Below, piece after piece: positions 15,873 to 24,683 of a stretch of DNA of 64,000 bases; the first letter of the stretch is position 1, and each line of letters starts with the position of its first letter. The notes beneath the pieces are model-generated. The model was not told where the DNA came from and ran no database searches. It was given only the letters and a program-made list of their open reading frames with translations. Source of the stretch: Mycobacterium heidelbergense (GTDB taxonomy: Bacteria; Actinomycetota; Actinomycetes; Mycobacteriales; Mycobacteriaceae); contig NZ_AP022615.1 of the NCBI RefSeq assembly GCF_010730745.1, positions 124,001 through 188,000 on the forward strand, given 5' to 3'. The translations under genes and the position numbers were made by a program.

Positions 15873-17372
15873 TCAGAAGGGTGGTGGGTCGTCGGGTGGT
15901 GCGGGGCCGGTGTGTTTGGTTTGGGTGGCCAGGCGGGTTTGGCGGTTGTGGTGGCGTTCGGTGGCGATGCGGGTGGCGCGGTCGTGGGTGCGGGTGCGGC
16001 GGCGTCGGGGCATCATGGCGGTGCGCTCGCTGCGGCGCTCGCTGTGGCGCTCGGTGGTGGTGGGTGGGGTGGGTAGTTCGCCGGTGGGTGCGCACAGGCT
16101 GGGGAATAGCAGGGCGCTGCCCGGGGTGCTGACGTAGGTCTGTCCGGTCGGGGAGGTCAAGATCAGTGTCGCGTCGGGTAGTTGCTGGTCGGTCCAGCCG
16201 CAGAACGTCTTGATTAAGTGGTGAGTTCTGCAGTAGCACTTGAGGTTGGACGCATGCGTGGCCCCACCGGCGGTGTAGGGGATGGTGTGGTCGATGTCGC
16301 AGCCGACGGCGGGGCGATCACAACCGGGCCAGCGGCACGTCAGATCCCGACAGCGCACGAAATCAGCGAGCGCTTTGGAGGGCACGTAGCCGTTCTCCGG
16401 CGCGGCATCCAGGGGGTGGACCAGCGACACCAGCCTGGCCGACATGGCCAGTTCGGCGATCAGCTCCGGCGCGATGAGCCCGTCGGCGCCCAGCGCCGAG
16501 GCGGGTCCCGCCGAGCGGCCCGCGAGGGTGGCCTGCTCGGCGATCACATGAATGACCACCGGGCCCGCCGCCGGCCGCTTTCCGGCCGCGCAATCGCCGC
16601 GTCCACAGCGGCACCCCAGCCGGTCGGCGCCGGCGGCCAGCGCCCCCACCGCGTCGGCGCGGCGCTGGGCACGGGTGCGCGGATCGTGGGTGCACACCGT
16701 GGCCGCCAACGCCGTGAGGCGCTGATCGAGGGCGCGGGCATCCGGGGTCAACACGGTCGCACTGATGTCGGAGAGCCCATCACCCACCGGCCCGATACAC
16801 ACCTCGCGGCCGGTCACGCGCTCGCGGCGTCGCCGCACCGCATCGGCGTCAGCGTTGGCCACGATCTTGTCCACCTGCGCACCCAACCGGCCCTGCGTCA
16901 TCGACGGCCACCGCACCACACTGGCCGCCAGCTGCGCATCGACGGTGGCGAGCACGTCGGGATCGGTGATCAAATCCGTGCGATACACCAGTAGCTGAAA
17001 TGTCCGGTAGTCGATATCGCCGGCCTTAAACACCTCACCCACCTTCGGTAGGCGCTCACGCAGCGCCCGGGCATAGCGCAGCCGACTGGACGCCAACCCT
17101 TGGCTGATCCGCAGCGCCGCGCCGATCTCGGCGGCCACCGCCTCCATCGTGTCAATCGCCCACTCCTCGGTCTCACCACACCGCGACAACCGATACGCGA
17201 ACAACCGCCCGATCAACTCCAGCTGGGCCGCCGCCGCCCGATTCTCCGCCCGCGAAGCCGCACCAATCCGATCCAACAAGGCCGCCGACTCCGCCGTCGT
17301 CGACGGATAACGCCGCTCGAACATCTCATCGAACCGAGCGTGAACCTCACGCCGCACCTTCTCATCGAACAT
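15873..17372 (-). CDS. HNH endonuclease / DUF222 protein of the 13E12 repeat family
   Basis: 499 residues. It has an N-terminal DUF222 helical domain (MFDEKVRREVHARFDEMFERR). A C-terminal HNH nuclease motif contains CRWPGCDRPA, CDIDHTIPY and the NLKCYCRTHHLIKT stretch, which together hold the Cys and His ligands. A basic, low-complexity tail is rich in Arg, His and Thr. The family is multicopy in mycobacterial genomes and behaves as a mobile or repeat element; some copies are LexA-regulated. An SOS-like box overlaps the ATG. In M. tuberculosis I recall a haloalkane dehalogenase gene at this position instead. Confidence 0.88.
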   Translation of the reverse strand: MFDEKVRREVHARFDEMFERRYPSTTAESAALLDRIGAASRAENRAAAAQLELIGRLFAYRLSRCGETEEWAIDTMEAVAAEIGAALRISQGLASSRLRYARALRERLPKVGEVFKAGDIDYRTFQLLVYRTDLITDPDVLATVDAQLAASVVRWPSMTQGRLGAQVDKIVANADADAVRRRRERVTGREVCIGPVGDGLSDISATVLTPDARALDQRLTALAATVCTHDPRTRAQRRADAVGALAAGADRLGCRCGRGDCAAGKRPAAGPVVIHVIAEQATLAGRSAGPASALGADGLIAPELIAELAMSARLVSLVHPLDAAPENGYVPSKALADFVRCRDLTCRWPGCDRPAVGCDIDHTIPYTAGGATHASNLKCYCRTHHLIKTFCGWTDQQLPDATLILTSPTGQTYVSTPGSALLFPSLCAPTGELPTPPTTTERHSERRSERTAMMPRRRRTRTHDRATRIATERHHNRQTRLATQTKHTGPAPPDDPPPF

Positions 17373-17380
17373 ACATTCGA
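17365..17380 (-). promoter_or_regulatory. SOS-like (LexA) box overlapping the HNH start codon
   Basis: TCGAACATACATTCGA matches TCGAAC-N4-GTTCGA at 11 of 12 fixed positions (A for G at the first base of the second half). It covers the ATG (17370-17372) of the HNH gene, so bound LexA would block transcription at or just before the start. Confidence 0.75.
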
Positions 17381-17448
17381 CTATAGCGAAGGGGGCCGAC
17401 ACAAAACACCCAACGCCTCCGGGCTGTGGACAACGTCCCCCGCGACGC

Positions 17449-18711
17449 TCAGCCGCCGAGGCGCCCCAGCACGTCGGCGACGACAGAGTCCGTCGGCACC
17501 GACACCTGGTCACCCGTCGCGAGGTCCTTCACCGCGACCGTCCCGGCCTCGATATCACGATCGCCCAGCACCAGCGCGAGACGCGCGCCGGAACGATCGG
17601 CGGCGCGCATCGCACCCTTGAGGCCCCGGTCACCGTAGGCCAGATCCACCCTGATACCCGACGCGCGCAACTGCGCGGCCAGCACCGCCAGCCGCAGCTT
17701 GGCCGGCTCGCTCAGCGGCACGCCGAACACGTCGCAGCGCGTGGTCTCCCCCACGCTCTTGCCCTCGGCGCGCAGCGCCAGCAGGGTCCGGTCCACCCCG
17801 AGCCCGAACCCGATGCCCGACAGGTCTTGCCCGCCGAGCTCGCGCATCAGGCCGTCGTAGCGGCCGCCGCCGCCGATGCCGGATTGCGCGCCCAGGCCAT
17901 CGTGCACGAACTCGAACGTGGTCTTGGTGTAGTAGTCCAGCCCGCGCACCATCCGCGGGTTGAGGACGTAGGGCACCCCGAGCGCGTCCAGGTGGGCCAG
18001 CACGGTGTCGAAGTGCTGCTTGGCCACGTCGGACAGGTGATCGAGCAGCACCGGCGCGCCGGCCGTCATCGCCCGCACCTCCGGTCGCTTGTCGTCGAGC
18101 ACCCGCAGCGGGTTGAGTCGCGCGCGCCGCCGGGTCTCCTCGTCGAGGTCGAGCCCAAACAGGAACTCCTGCAACAGTTCCCGATACTGGGGGCGGCAGC
18201 TCTCGTCGCCCAGCGAGGTGATCTCCAGCCGGAACCCGTCGAGGCCCAGCGAGCGGAACCCGGCGTCGGCGACGGCGATCACCTCGGCGTCCAGCGCCGG
18301 GTCGTCGACGCCGATCGCCTCCACGCCGACCTGCTGCAGCTGGCGATAGCGGCCGGCCTGCGGGCGTTCGTAGCGGAAAAACGGCCCCGCGTAACAGAGT
18401 TTGACCGGCAGCGTGCCGCGGTCCAGACCGTGCTCGATCACCGCGCGCACCACCCCGGCGGTGCCCTCGGGCCGCAGCGTCACCGAGCGGTCGCCCCGGT
18501 CGGCGAACGTGTACATCTCCTTGGACACCACGTCGGTGGATTCGCCGACGCCCCGGGCGAACAAAGCGGTGTCCTCGAAGATGGGCAGCTCGACGTCGCC
18601 GTAGCCGGCGCGGCGCGCGGCGCCCAGCAACCCGTCGCGCACCGCGACGAAGCCCGCCGAATCGGGCGGGACGTAGTCCGGCACCCCTTTGGGAGCGAAA
18701 AACTGGGTCAC
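17449..18711 (-). CDS. hisS: Histidyl-tRNA synthetase
   Basis: 420 residues from GTG (VTQFFAPKGVPDY). Class II motifs are present: motif 2 FFRYERPQAGRYRQLQQVGVE, the histidine-specific segment MVRGLDYYTKTTFEF, and motif 3 GIGFGLGVDR. A C-terminal anticodon-binding domain follows. Length agrees with mycobacterial HisS (about 423). The GTG overlaps the upstream hydrolase stop as GTGA. Confidence 0.97.
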   Translation of the reverse strand: MTQFFAPKGVPDYVPPDSAGFVAVRDGLLGAARRAGYGDVELPIFEDTALFARGVGESTDVVSKEMYTFADRGDRSVTLRPEGTAGVVRAVIEHGLDRGTLPVKLCYAGPFFRYERPQAGRYRQLQQVGVEAIGVDDPALDAEVIAVADAGFRSLGLDGFRLEITSLGDESCRPQYRELLQEFLFGLDLDEETRRRARLNPLRVLDDKRPEVRAMTAGAPVLLDHLSDVAKQHFDTVLAHLDALGVPYVLNPRMVRGLDYYTKTTFEFVHDGLGAQSGIGGGGRYDGLMRELGGQDLSGIGFGLGVDRTLLALRAEGKSVGETTRCDVFGVPLSEPAKLRLAVLAAQLRASGIRVDLAYGDRGLKGAMRAADRSGARLALVLGDRDIEAGTVAVKDLATGDQVSVPTDSVVADVLGRLGG

Positions 18712-19370
18712 CCGCTCAGGCCCTCCAGGAATGGATTGAAGCGCCGCTCCGCACCGATGGTCGTCGAATTGCCGTGTCCCGGCAGCACGACGGTGTCGTC
18801 GTCGAGCACCAGCAGCTTGTCGATGATCGAGGTCAGCAGGTCGCGGCCGCTGCCGCCGAACAGGTCGGTGCGGCCCACCGAGCGCTCGAACAGCGTGTCG
18901 CCGGTGAAGACGACATCCTGGTCCCCGAAAACCCGGAAGACCACCGACCCGCGGGTGTGCCCCGGGGTGTGGTCGACGTTGACGGTCACGCCGCCCAGAT
19001 CGAGCTTGTCGCCGTCGCGGTCCAGCTCCACCACCTGCTTGGGCTCGCGAAAGAAGGCGCCCGCCGCCACCTGCGCGACCCGCGGACCGAAGCCGTAAAT
19101 CGGGTCGGTCAGCATGAACCGGTCCTCGGGGTGGATGAAGGTGGGGCAGCCGTAGGTGTCGGAAACCTTGCGGGCGGACCACATGTGGTCGATGTGCCCG
19201 TGGGTGAGCAGCACCGCGGCCGGCGTCAGCCGGTTCTCGTCGAGGATGCGCCGCAGCGGGCCCATCGCGCGCTGACCGGGGTCCACGACGACGGCGTCCG
19301 TTCCGGGCCGGTCGGCCAGCACATAGCAGTTGCACTGCAACGCGCCGGCGGGAAATCCGGTGATCAACAC
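18708..19370 (-). CDS. MBL-fold hydrolase, glyoxalase II-like (Rv2581c-like)
   Basis: 220 residues. The metallo-beta-lactamase metal motif THGHIDHMWS, the HTPGHTRGSVVF segment, FTGDTLFE and a final LPGHGNST are all present, as in hydroxyacylglutathione hydrolase-like proteins. The start is the GTG of VLITGFPAG, directly before the conserved LQCNCYVL strand. It is the promoter-proximal gene of an operon with hisS and is divergent from ppiB. Mycobacteria use mycothiol, so a mycothiol-thioester substrate is plausible but not shown. Confidence 0.88.
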   Translation of the reverse strand: MLITGFPAGALQCNCYVLADRPGTDAVVVDPGQRAMGPLRRILDENRLTPAAVLLTHGHIDHMWSARKVSDTYGCPTFIHPEDRFMLTDPIYGFGPRVAQVAAGAFFREPKQVVELDRDGDKLDLGGVTVNVDHTPGHTRGSVVFRVFGDQDVVFTGDTLFERSVGRTDLFGGSGRDLLTSIIDKLLVLDDDTVVLPGHGNSTTIGAERRFNPFLEGLSG

Positions 19371-19473
19371 GATTCCCAGTTTCCCACGGGGCCCACTTGA
19401 CACCTCCCGCGACGCCCACATTAGCCTGGGCTGGCTACCGCGGGCCCCTATCGAACATGGAGGCATACCGGCC

Positions 19474-20376
19474 GTGCCGACCAATGAACAGCGACGCGCC
19501 ACAGCCAAGCGCAAACTCGAACGGCAGCTGGACCGCCGGGCGAAGCAGGCCCGACGGCGCCGGATTCTGGTGATCGCCAGCGGCTCGATCGTGGCGGTGG
19601 CCGTGATCGCCGCGGTAGCGATCGCGGTCGTCAACACCAAGCACGGGCACACGAGCAACACCGCGGCAACGACCAGCACCACGGCCGCCAGCAGCTCCCC
19701 GGAGGCCACGACGTCCGCCGGGCCGACGCCGCATGTCCCGCCGTTGCCGGCGTTCACGCCGTCGGCCAACCTGGGCGCCAACTGCCAGTACCCGGCGACA
19801 CCCCAAGAGCCGGCCGCCAAGCCGGTCAAGCCGCCGCGCACCGGCAAGGTCCCGACCGATCCGGCCCAGGTGAGCGCGAGCATGGTGACCAGTCAGGGCA
19901 ACATCGGGCTGATGCTGGCCAACAACGAATCGCCTTGCACCGTCAACAGTTTCGCCAGTCTCGCCGGCCAGGGCTACTTCAACAACACGAAATGCCATCG
20001 GCTGACCACCTCGGAGACGCTGGGCGTCGTGCAATGCGGCGACCCCAAGGGCGACGGGACCGGCGGTCCCGGTTACCAATTCGCCAACGAGTACCCCACC
20101 GACCAATACCCGCCGAACGATCCCAAGCTGCAGGAGCCGGTGCTCTACCCGCGCGGCACGCTGGCGATGGCCAACGCCGGGCCCAACACCAACGGCAGCC
20201 AGTTCTTCATGGTCTACAAGGACTCCCAGCTGCCGCCCCAGTACACGGTGTTCGGCACGATTCAGGCCGACGGGCTGGCCACGCTGGACAAGATCGCCAA
20301 GGCCGGCATCACCGGCGGCGGCGAAGACGGGGCGCCCACCGCCGAAGTGACCATCAAGTCGCTGCTGCTCGATTAA
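19474..20376 (+). CDS. ppiB: Membrane-anchored cyclophilin-type peptidyl-prolyl isomerase
   Basis: 300 residues from GTG, with GGAGG ten bases upstream. A basic cytoplasmic N-tail of about 30 residues is followed by one transmembrane helix (31-53), a Thr/Ser/Pro linker and an extracytoplasmic cyclophilin domain (about 130-300). The domain keeps Arg176 (CHRL), GTGGPGYQFANE and NTNGSQFFMVY, but has Tyr in place of the usual active-site His before TVFG. Four Cys (NCQYP, SPCTV, TKCHR and VQCGD) may form disulfides outside the cell. The same ectodomain recurs in the next gene. Confidence 0.92.
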   Translation: MPTNEQRRATAKRKLERQLDRRAKQARRRRILVIASGSIVAVAVIAAVAIAVVNTKHGHTSNTAATTSTTAASSSPEATTSAGPTPHVPPLPAFTPSANLGANCQYPATPQEPAAKPVKPPRTGKVPTDPAQVSASMVTSQGNIGLMLANNESPCTVNSFASLAGQGYFNNTKCHRLTTSETLGVVQCGDPKGDGTGGPGYQFANEYPTDQYPPNDPKLQEPVLYPRGTLAMANAGPNTNGSQFFMVYKDSQLPPQYTVFGTIQADGLATLDKIAKAGITGGGEDGAPTAEVTIKSLLLD

Positions 20377-20408
20377 CCGCCTAAGCGGCGCCTGCGGGGA
20401 GGAGACCG

Positions 20409-22118
20409 GTGGCGATGGCCTTGTCCGGGAAGTCATTTGGCCAGTACCAATTGCTGGATGTGCTGGGTCACGGCGGGATGGGGCAGGTGTACCGCGCCTA
20501 TGACGCCACCACCGACCGGGTGGTCGCGCTCAAGGTCCTGCCGCCGCATCTGGCCGAGGACCACCAGTTTCAGCAACGGTTTCGCCGCGAGGCCCGCATA
20601 GCGGCCAGCCTCAACGACCCGCACGTGGTGCCCATCCACGGCTACGGCGACATCGACGGCCGGCTGTATGTCGACATGCGCCTGATCGAGGGCCGCGACC
20701 TGCCGCAGTACATCGCCGAAAACGGCGGACGGCTCAGCCCCGAACGCGCGGTCGCGGTGATCGAACAGGTTGCGGCGGCGCTGGATACCGCCCACCGGGC
20801 GGGATTGATACATCGCGACGTCAAACCGAAGAACATCCTGGTCACCTCCGCGCGGGACTTCGTGTATCTGATCGATTTCGGGATCGCGCGGGCCACCACC
20901 GACACCACGCTCACCAACACCGGGCACACGATGGGCACCGTGGCGTACATGGCGCCCGAACGCTTCAGGGGGACAACGGATCACCGCGCCGACGTGTATT
21001 CGTTGGCCTGCGTGCTGTACGAGTGCCTGACCGGAAGCCGCCCCTACCCCGGCGACAGCCTTGAGGAGCAGCTCAACGCGCATGTGAACGCGCCACCGCC
21101 GCGGCCGTCCCTCGCCGCACCCGGCGTGCCGCCGGCCCTCGATGCGGTGGTGGCTCGCGGGATGGCCAAGGACGTCGAATCCCGCTACCAGTCGGCAATC
21201 GAGCTCGCCGAGGCCGCCAGAGCCGCACTGGCCGCTCCCCTCGGCGCGGTAGCGCCCCGCCCACGGCAAGCGCCCCCGCAGCCTCCGACGAGGGCACTGA
21301 GCAGGCGCATGGTGCTGGGCATCGTCGGCGGGTCGGTCGTCGCGCTGGCGGCGGTGGTCGCCCTGGTCATCTCCCTGGTGACCCAGAGCCACGGCCCCTC
21401 AAACAGCGCGGCAACCACTACCCCGACCCGCGCCCGGGTGCCGGCCAGGGCCGGATCGTCGCCGACGGCCGCCCAGACCGTGCCGCCGTTGCCGGCGTTC
21501 GCGCCTCCCGCCGACCCCGGCGCCGACTGCCAGTACCCGGCCTCGCCGGACCCGGCCAGCAAGCCGGTGAACCCGCCGCCGTCGGGCAGGGTGTCCACCG
21601 ACCCGGCCCAGATCCACGCCACCATCTCCACCAATGTCGGCGATATCGGCATCCAACTCGCCAACGCCGAATCTCCTTGCACGGTAAACAGTTTCACCAG
21701 CCTGTCCACGCAACGATTCTTCGACAACACCGAATGCGGCCGCCTCGTCGACGCGCCCGACGGGGGGACGCTGCTGTGCGGCGGCCCCGATACCGAGGGC
21801 AGCGGTGGGCCGGGCTATGAATTCGCCGACGAATATCCCACCAACCAGTACAAGGCCGGCGATCCCGCGCTCAAGGCGACGGTGATCTACCCGCGCGGCA
21901 CCGTGGCTATGGCCACCAGCGGACCCAACACCAACGGCAGCCAGTTCTTCATGGTGTACCGCGACGCCGAACTGGAGCCGCAGTGCACCGTGTTCGCCAC
22001 GGTCGACCAGGCGGGCCTGGTGACGCTCGACAAGATCGCCAAGGCGGGCGTCGCCGGCAATCGTCAAAGCGGCATGCCCGCCGGCACGGTCACGATCACC
22101 TCGGTGCGGCTGGGCTGA
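20409..22118 (+). CDS. Receptor Ser/Thr protein kinase with cyclophilin-like ectodomain
   Basis: 569 residues from GTG with GGAGGAG upstream. The kinase domain (about 12-275) is complete: Gly loop LGHGGMGQVY, Lys42, HRD with Asp137, DFG with Asp156 and MAPE. It has a Thr-rich activation loop (163-177) and looks closest to the PknE/PknH type. A Pro-rich juxtamembrane stretch and one transmembrane helix (about 302-324) lead to a C-terminal region (358-569). That region is collinear with the ppiB ectodomain just upstream, including VPPLPAF, DCQYPAS, ESPCTVNSF and NTNGSQFFMVY. Active-site positions are eroded: GR for HR, Cys for the His/Tyr position, FAT for FGT. It therefore probably binds rather than isomerises. 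It starts 32 nt after ppiB. Confidence 0.93.
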   Translation: MAMALSGKSFGQYQLLDVLGHGGMGQVYRAYDATTDRVVALKVLPPHLAEDHQFQQRFRREARIAASLNDPHVVPIHGYGDIDGRLYVDMRLIEGRDLPQYIAENGGRLSPERAVAVIEQVAAALDTAHRAGLIHRDVKPKNILVTSARDFVYLIDFGIARATTDTTLTNTGHTMGTVAYMAPERFRGTTDHRADVYSLACVLYECLTGSRPYPGDSLEEQLNAHVNAPPPRPSLAAPGVPPALDAVVARGMAKDVESRYQSAIELAEAARAALAAPLGAVAPRPRQAPPQPPTRALSRRMVLGIVGGSVVALAAVVALVISLVTQSHGPSNSAATTTPTRARVPARAGSSPTAAQTVPPLPAFAPPADPGADCQYPASPDPASKPVNPPPSGRVSTDPAQIHATISTNVGDIGIQLANAESPCTVNSFTSLSTQRFFDNTECGRLVDAPDGGTLLCGGPDTEGSGGPGYEFADEYPTNQYKAGDPALKATVIYPRGTVAMATSGPNTNGSQFFMVYRDAELEPQCTVFATVDQAGLVTLDKIAKAGVAGNRQSGMPAGTVTITSVRLG

Positions 22119-22140
22119 CCCGTTCGGTTATCGCGTGTGA

Positions 22141-22201
22141 GCTGACGGTGTGATTTTCGGCCGCAAATTTGCGCCCTGGGCGCACAGTCGACGCCGTCAG
22201 C
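22141..22201. terminator. Stem-loop between the convergent kinase and rel genes
   Basis: The outer arms GCTGACGG (22141-22148) and CCGTCAGC (22194-22201) pair perfectly. Inside is a compact perfect hairpin TGCGCCC-T-GGGCGCA (22170-22184). The position between two converging stop codons suits a bidirectional terminator without a T-tract. The arrangement could also be a dispersed intergenic repeat. Confidence 0.55.
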
Positions 22202-22217
22202 GCACGCTGGATGGCCG

Positions 22218-24575
22218 TCAGGCGGCGGACGTCACCCGGTAGACGTCGTAGACCCCTTCGACGTTGCGCACGACGTTGAGCAGATGCCCGAGGTGCTTGG
22301 GGTCACCCATCTCGAAGGTGAACCGGCTGATCGCCACCCTGTCGCCCGAGGTGGTGACCGAGGCCGACAGGATGTTGACCTTCTCGTCGGCGAGCACCCG
22401 GGTGATGTCCGACAGCAGCCGGTGCCGGTCGAGCGCCTCGACCTGAATGGCCACCAGGAACACCGACGACGCCGACGGCGCCCACAGCACCTCGATGATG
22501 CGCTCGGACTGCTGTTGCAGCGACGCGGCGTTGGTGCAGTCGGTGCGGTGCACGCTGACCCCGCCGCCGCGGGTGACGAACCCCATGATCTGGTCGCCGG
22601 GCACCGGCGTGCAGCATTTGGCCAGCTTGGTCAGGATGCCCGGGGCGCCGGGGACCGAGACTCCGACGTCGTCGCTGCCGCGCGGGCGGCGCAGCATGGT
22701 CGTGGGCGTGGACCGCTCGGCGAGGTCCTCTTCGGCCTGATCGATGCCGCCGAGCTCGGCCAGCAACCGCTGCACGGCGTGCCGGGCGGACACGTGGCCC
22801 TCGCCGATGGCGGTGTAGAGCGCGGACACGTCGGCGTAGTGCAGCTCGCGGGCCACCGCGGCCATCGACTCGCCATTGACCAAGCGCTGCAACGGAAGTC
22901 CGCCCCGGCGGACCTCGCGGGCCATGGCCTCCTTGCCGGCCTCCAGCGCCTCCTCGCGCCGCTCCTTGGCGAACCACTGCCGGATCTTCGTCTTGGCGCG
23001 CGGCGACACCACGAACTGCTGCCAGTCCCGCGACGGCCCGGCGTTGGGCGCCTTGGAGGTGAAAACCTCGACGACTTCGCCGTTTTCGAGCTTGCGTTCC
23101 AGCGCGACCAGCCGCCCGTTGACCCGGGCGCCGATGCAGCGGTGGCCGACCTCGGTGTGCACCGCGTAGGCGAAGTCCACCGGCGTCGACCCGGTCGGCA
23201 GGGTGATGACGTCGCCCTTGGGGGTGAACACGAAGATCTCTTGCACCGCAAGGTCGTAGCGCAGCGACTCCAGGAACTCACCCGGGTCGGCGGCCTCCCG
23301 CTGCCAGTCGAGCAGCTGGCGCATCCAGGCCATGTCGTCGATCTCGGCGGCGGCGTGCGGATGCGGAACGCCGTTGCGGCCCTTGGCTTCCTTGTAGCGC
23401 CAGTGCGCGGCGATGCCGTATTCGGCGGTGCGGTGCATGTCGCGGGTGCGGATCTGCACCTCCAGCGGCTTGCCCTCCGGCCCAACCACGGTGGTGTGCA
23501 GCGACTGGTACACGCCGTATCGGGGTTGGGCGATGTAGTCCTTGAACCGCCCCGCCATCGGCTGCCACAGCGAATGCACCACGCCGACGGCGGCATAGCA
23601 GTCGCGGATCTCGTCGCACAGGATGCGGATGCCGACCAGGTCGTGGATGTCGTCGAAGTCGCGGCCCTTGACGATCATCTTCTGGTAGATCGACCAGTAG
23701 TGCTTGGGCCGGCCCTCCACCGTCGCCTTGATCTTCGAGGCGTTGAGGGTGTTGACGATCTCGGTGCGCACCTTGGCCAGATAGGTGTCGCGGGACGGCG
23801 CGCGGCCCGCGACCAGCCGGACGATCTCCTCGTACTTCTTGGGGTGCAGGATCGCGAACGACAGGTCTTCCAGCTCCCACTTGACGCTGGCCATTCCCAG
23901 CCGATGCGCAAGGGGCGCAATGACTTCCAGCGTCTCGCGGGCCTTGCGCGCCTGCTTTTCCGGCGGCAGGAAGCGCATTGTGCGCATGTTGTGCAGCCGG
24001 TCGGCGACCTTGATCACCAGCACCCGCGGATCGCGGGCCATCGCGGTGATCATCTTGCGAATGGTCTCGCCCTCGGCGGCGCTGCCCAGCACCACCCGAT
24101 CCAGCTTGGTCACGCCGTCGACGAGGTGGCCCACCTCCTCGCCGAATTCCTCGCTCAACGCCTCGAGCGTGTAGCCGGTGTCCTCGACGGTGTCGTGCAG
24201 CAGCGCGGCCACCAAAGTGGTGGTGTCCATGCCCAATTCGGCCAGGATGTTGGCGACGGCCAGCGGGTGGGTGATGTAGGGATCGCCGGAATGGCGCAAC
24301 TGACTGGCGTGGCGCTGGTCGGCCACCTCGAAGGCCCGCTGCAGCATCGACAGGTTCGCCTTGGGATAGATCTCCCGGTGCACCGCCACCAGCGGTTCGA
24401 GCACGGGATTGAGCGTGCTGCGCTGGGCGGTCATCCGCCGGGCCAGCCGGGCCCGGACCCGGCGAGAGGCGCTGCTGGACGTCTTCAGCGTCTCGGCCGG
24501 CGGCTCCGGCGTCTCGGTGACCGGCGGTTCCGCGGGCGCGTCAAGGGCCTGCGTCGTGCTCTGGTCGTCCGCCAC
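22218..24575 (-). CDS. relA: Bifunctional (p)ppGpp synthetase/hydrolase
   Basis: 785 residues from GTG (VADDQSTTQA). Domains in order: HD hydrolase (HASQLRHSG; HDTVEDTG with His127-Asp128), synthetase (RFKDYIAQPRYGVYQSLHTTV), TGS (VFTPKGDVITLPTGSTPVDFAYAVH), zinc-finger/helical region (AKCCTPVPGDQIMGFVTRG) and a C-terminal ACT domain. The intact HD motif indicates both hydrolysis and synthesis, as in mycobacterial Rel. The upstream ORF extension to 24662 is not homologous. It is convergent with the kinase gene. Confidence 0.97.
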   Translation of the reverse strand: MADDQSTTQALDAPAEPPVTETPEPPAETLKTSSSASRRVRARLARRMTAQRSTLNPVLEPLVAVHREIYPKANLSMLQRAFEVADQRHASQLRHSGDPYITHPLAVANILAELGMDTTTLVAALLHDTVEDTGYTLEALSEEFGEEVGHLVDGVTKLDRVVLGSAAEGETIRKMITAMARDPRVLVIKVADRLHNMRTMRFLPPEKQARKARETLEVIAPLAHRLGMASVKWELEDLSFAILHPKKYEEIVRLVAGRAPSRDTYLAKVRTEIVNTLNASKIKATVEGRPKHYWSIYQKMIVKGRDFDDIHDLVGIRILCDEIRDCYAAVGVVHSLWQPMAGRFKDYIAQPRYGVYQSLHTTVVGPEGKPLEVQIRTRDMHRTAEYGIAAHWRYKEAKGRNGVPHPHAAAEIDDMAWMRQLLDWQREAADPGEFLESLRYDLAVQEIFVFTPKGDVITLPTGSTPVDFAYAVHTEVGHRCIGARVNGRLVALERKLENGEVVEVFTSKAPNAGPSRDWQQFVVSPRAKTKIRQWFAKERREEALEAGKEAMAREVRRGGLPLQRLVNGESMAAVARELHYADVSALYTAIGEGHVSARHAVQRLLAELGGIDQAEEDLAERSTPTTMLRRPRGSDDVGVSVPGAPGILTKLAKCCTPVPGDQIMGFVTRGGGVSVHRTDCTNAASLQQQSERIIEVLWAPSASSVFLVAIQVEALDRHRLLSDITRVLADEKVNILSASVTTSGDRVAISRFTFEMGDPKHLGHLLNVVRNVEGVYDVYRVTSAA

Positions 24576-24683
24576 GTTGGTCACCTCCGATCTCGAGGAT
24601 ATCGCCAAAACCGCGCACGGCCGGGTGCCCTGCGGCAAACGATCTCCTGGACCGTTGGCCATCCGTGCGATCTGACGGCTGGT

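Noticed and set aside
15873..17372. HNH gene as a full insertion sequence
   Set aside because: No transposase, no convincing terminal inverted repeats and no obvious target-site duplication were seen. It is better described as a 13E12-family gene.
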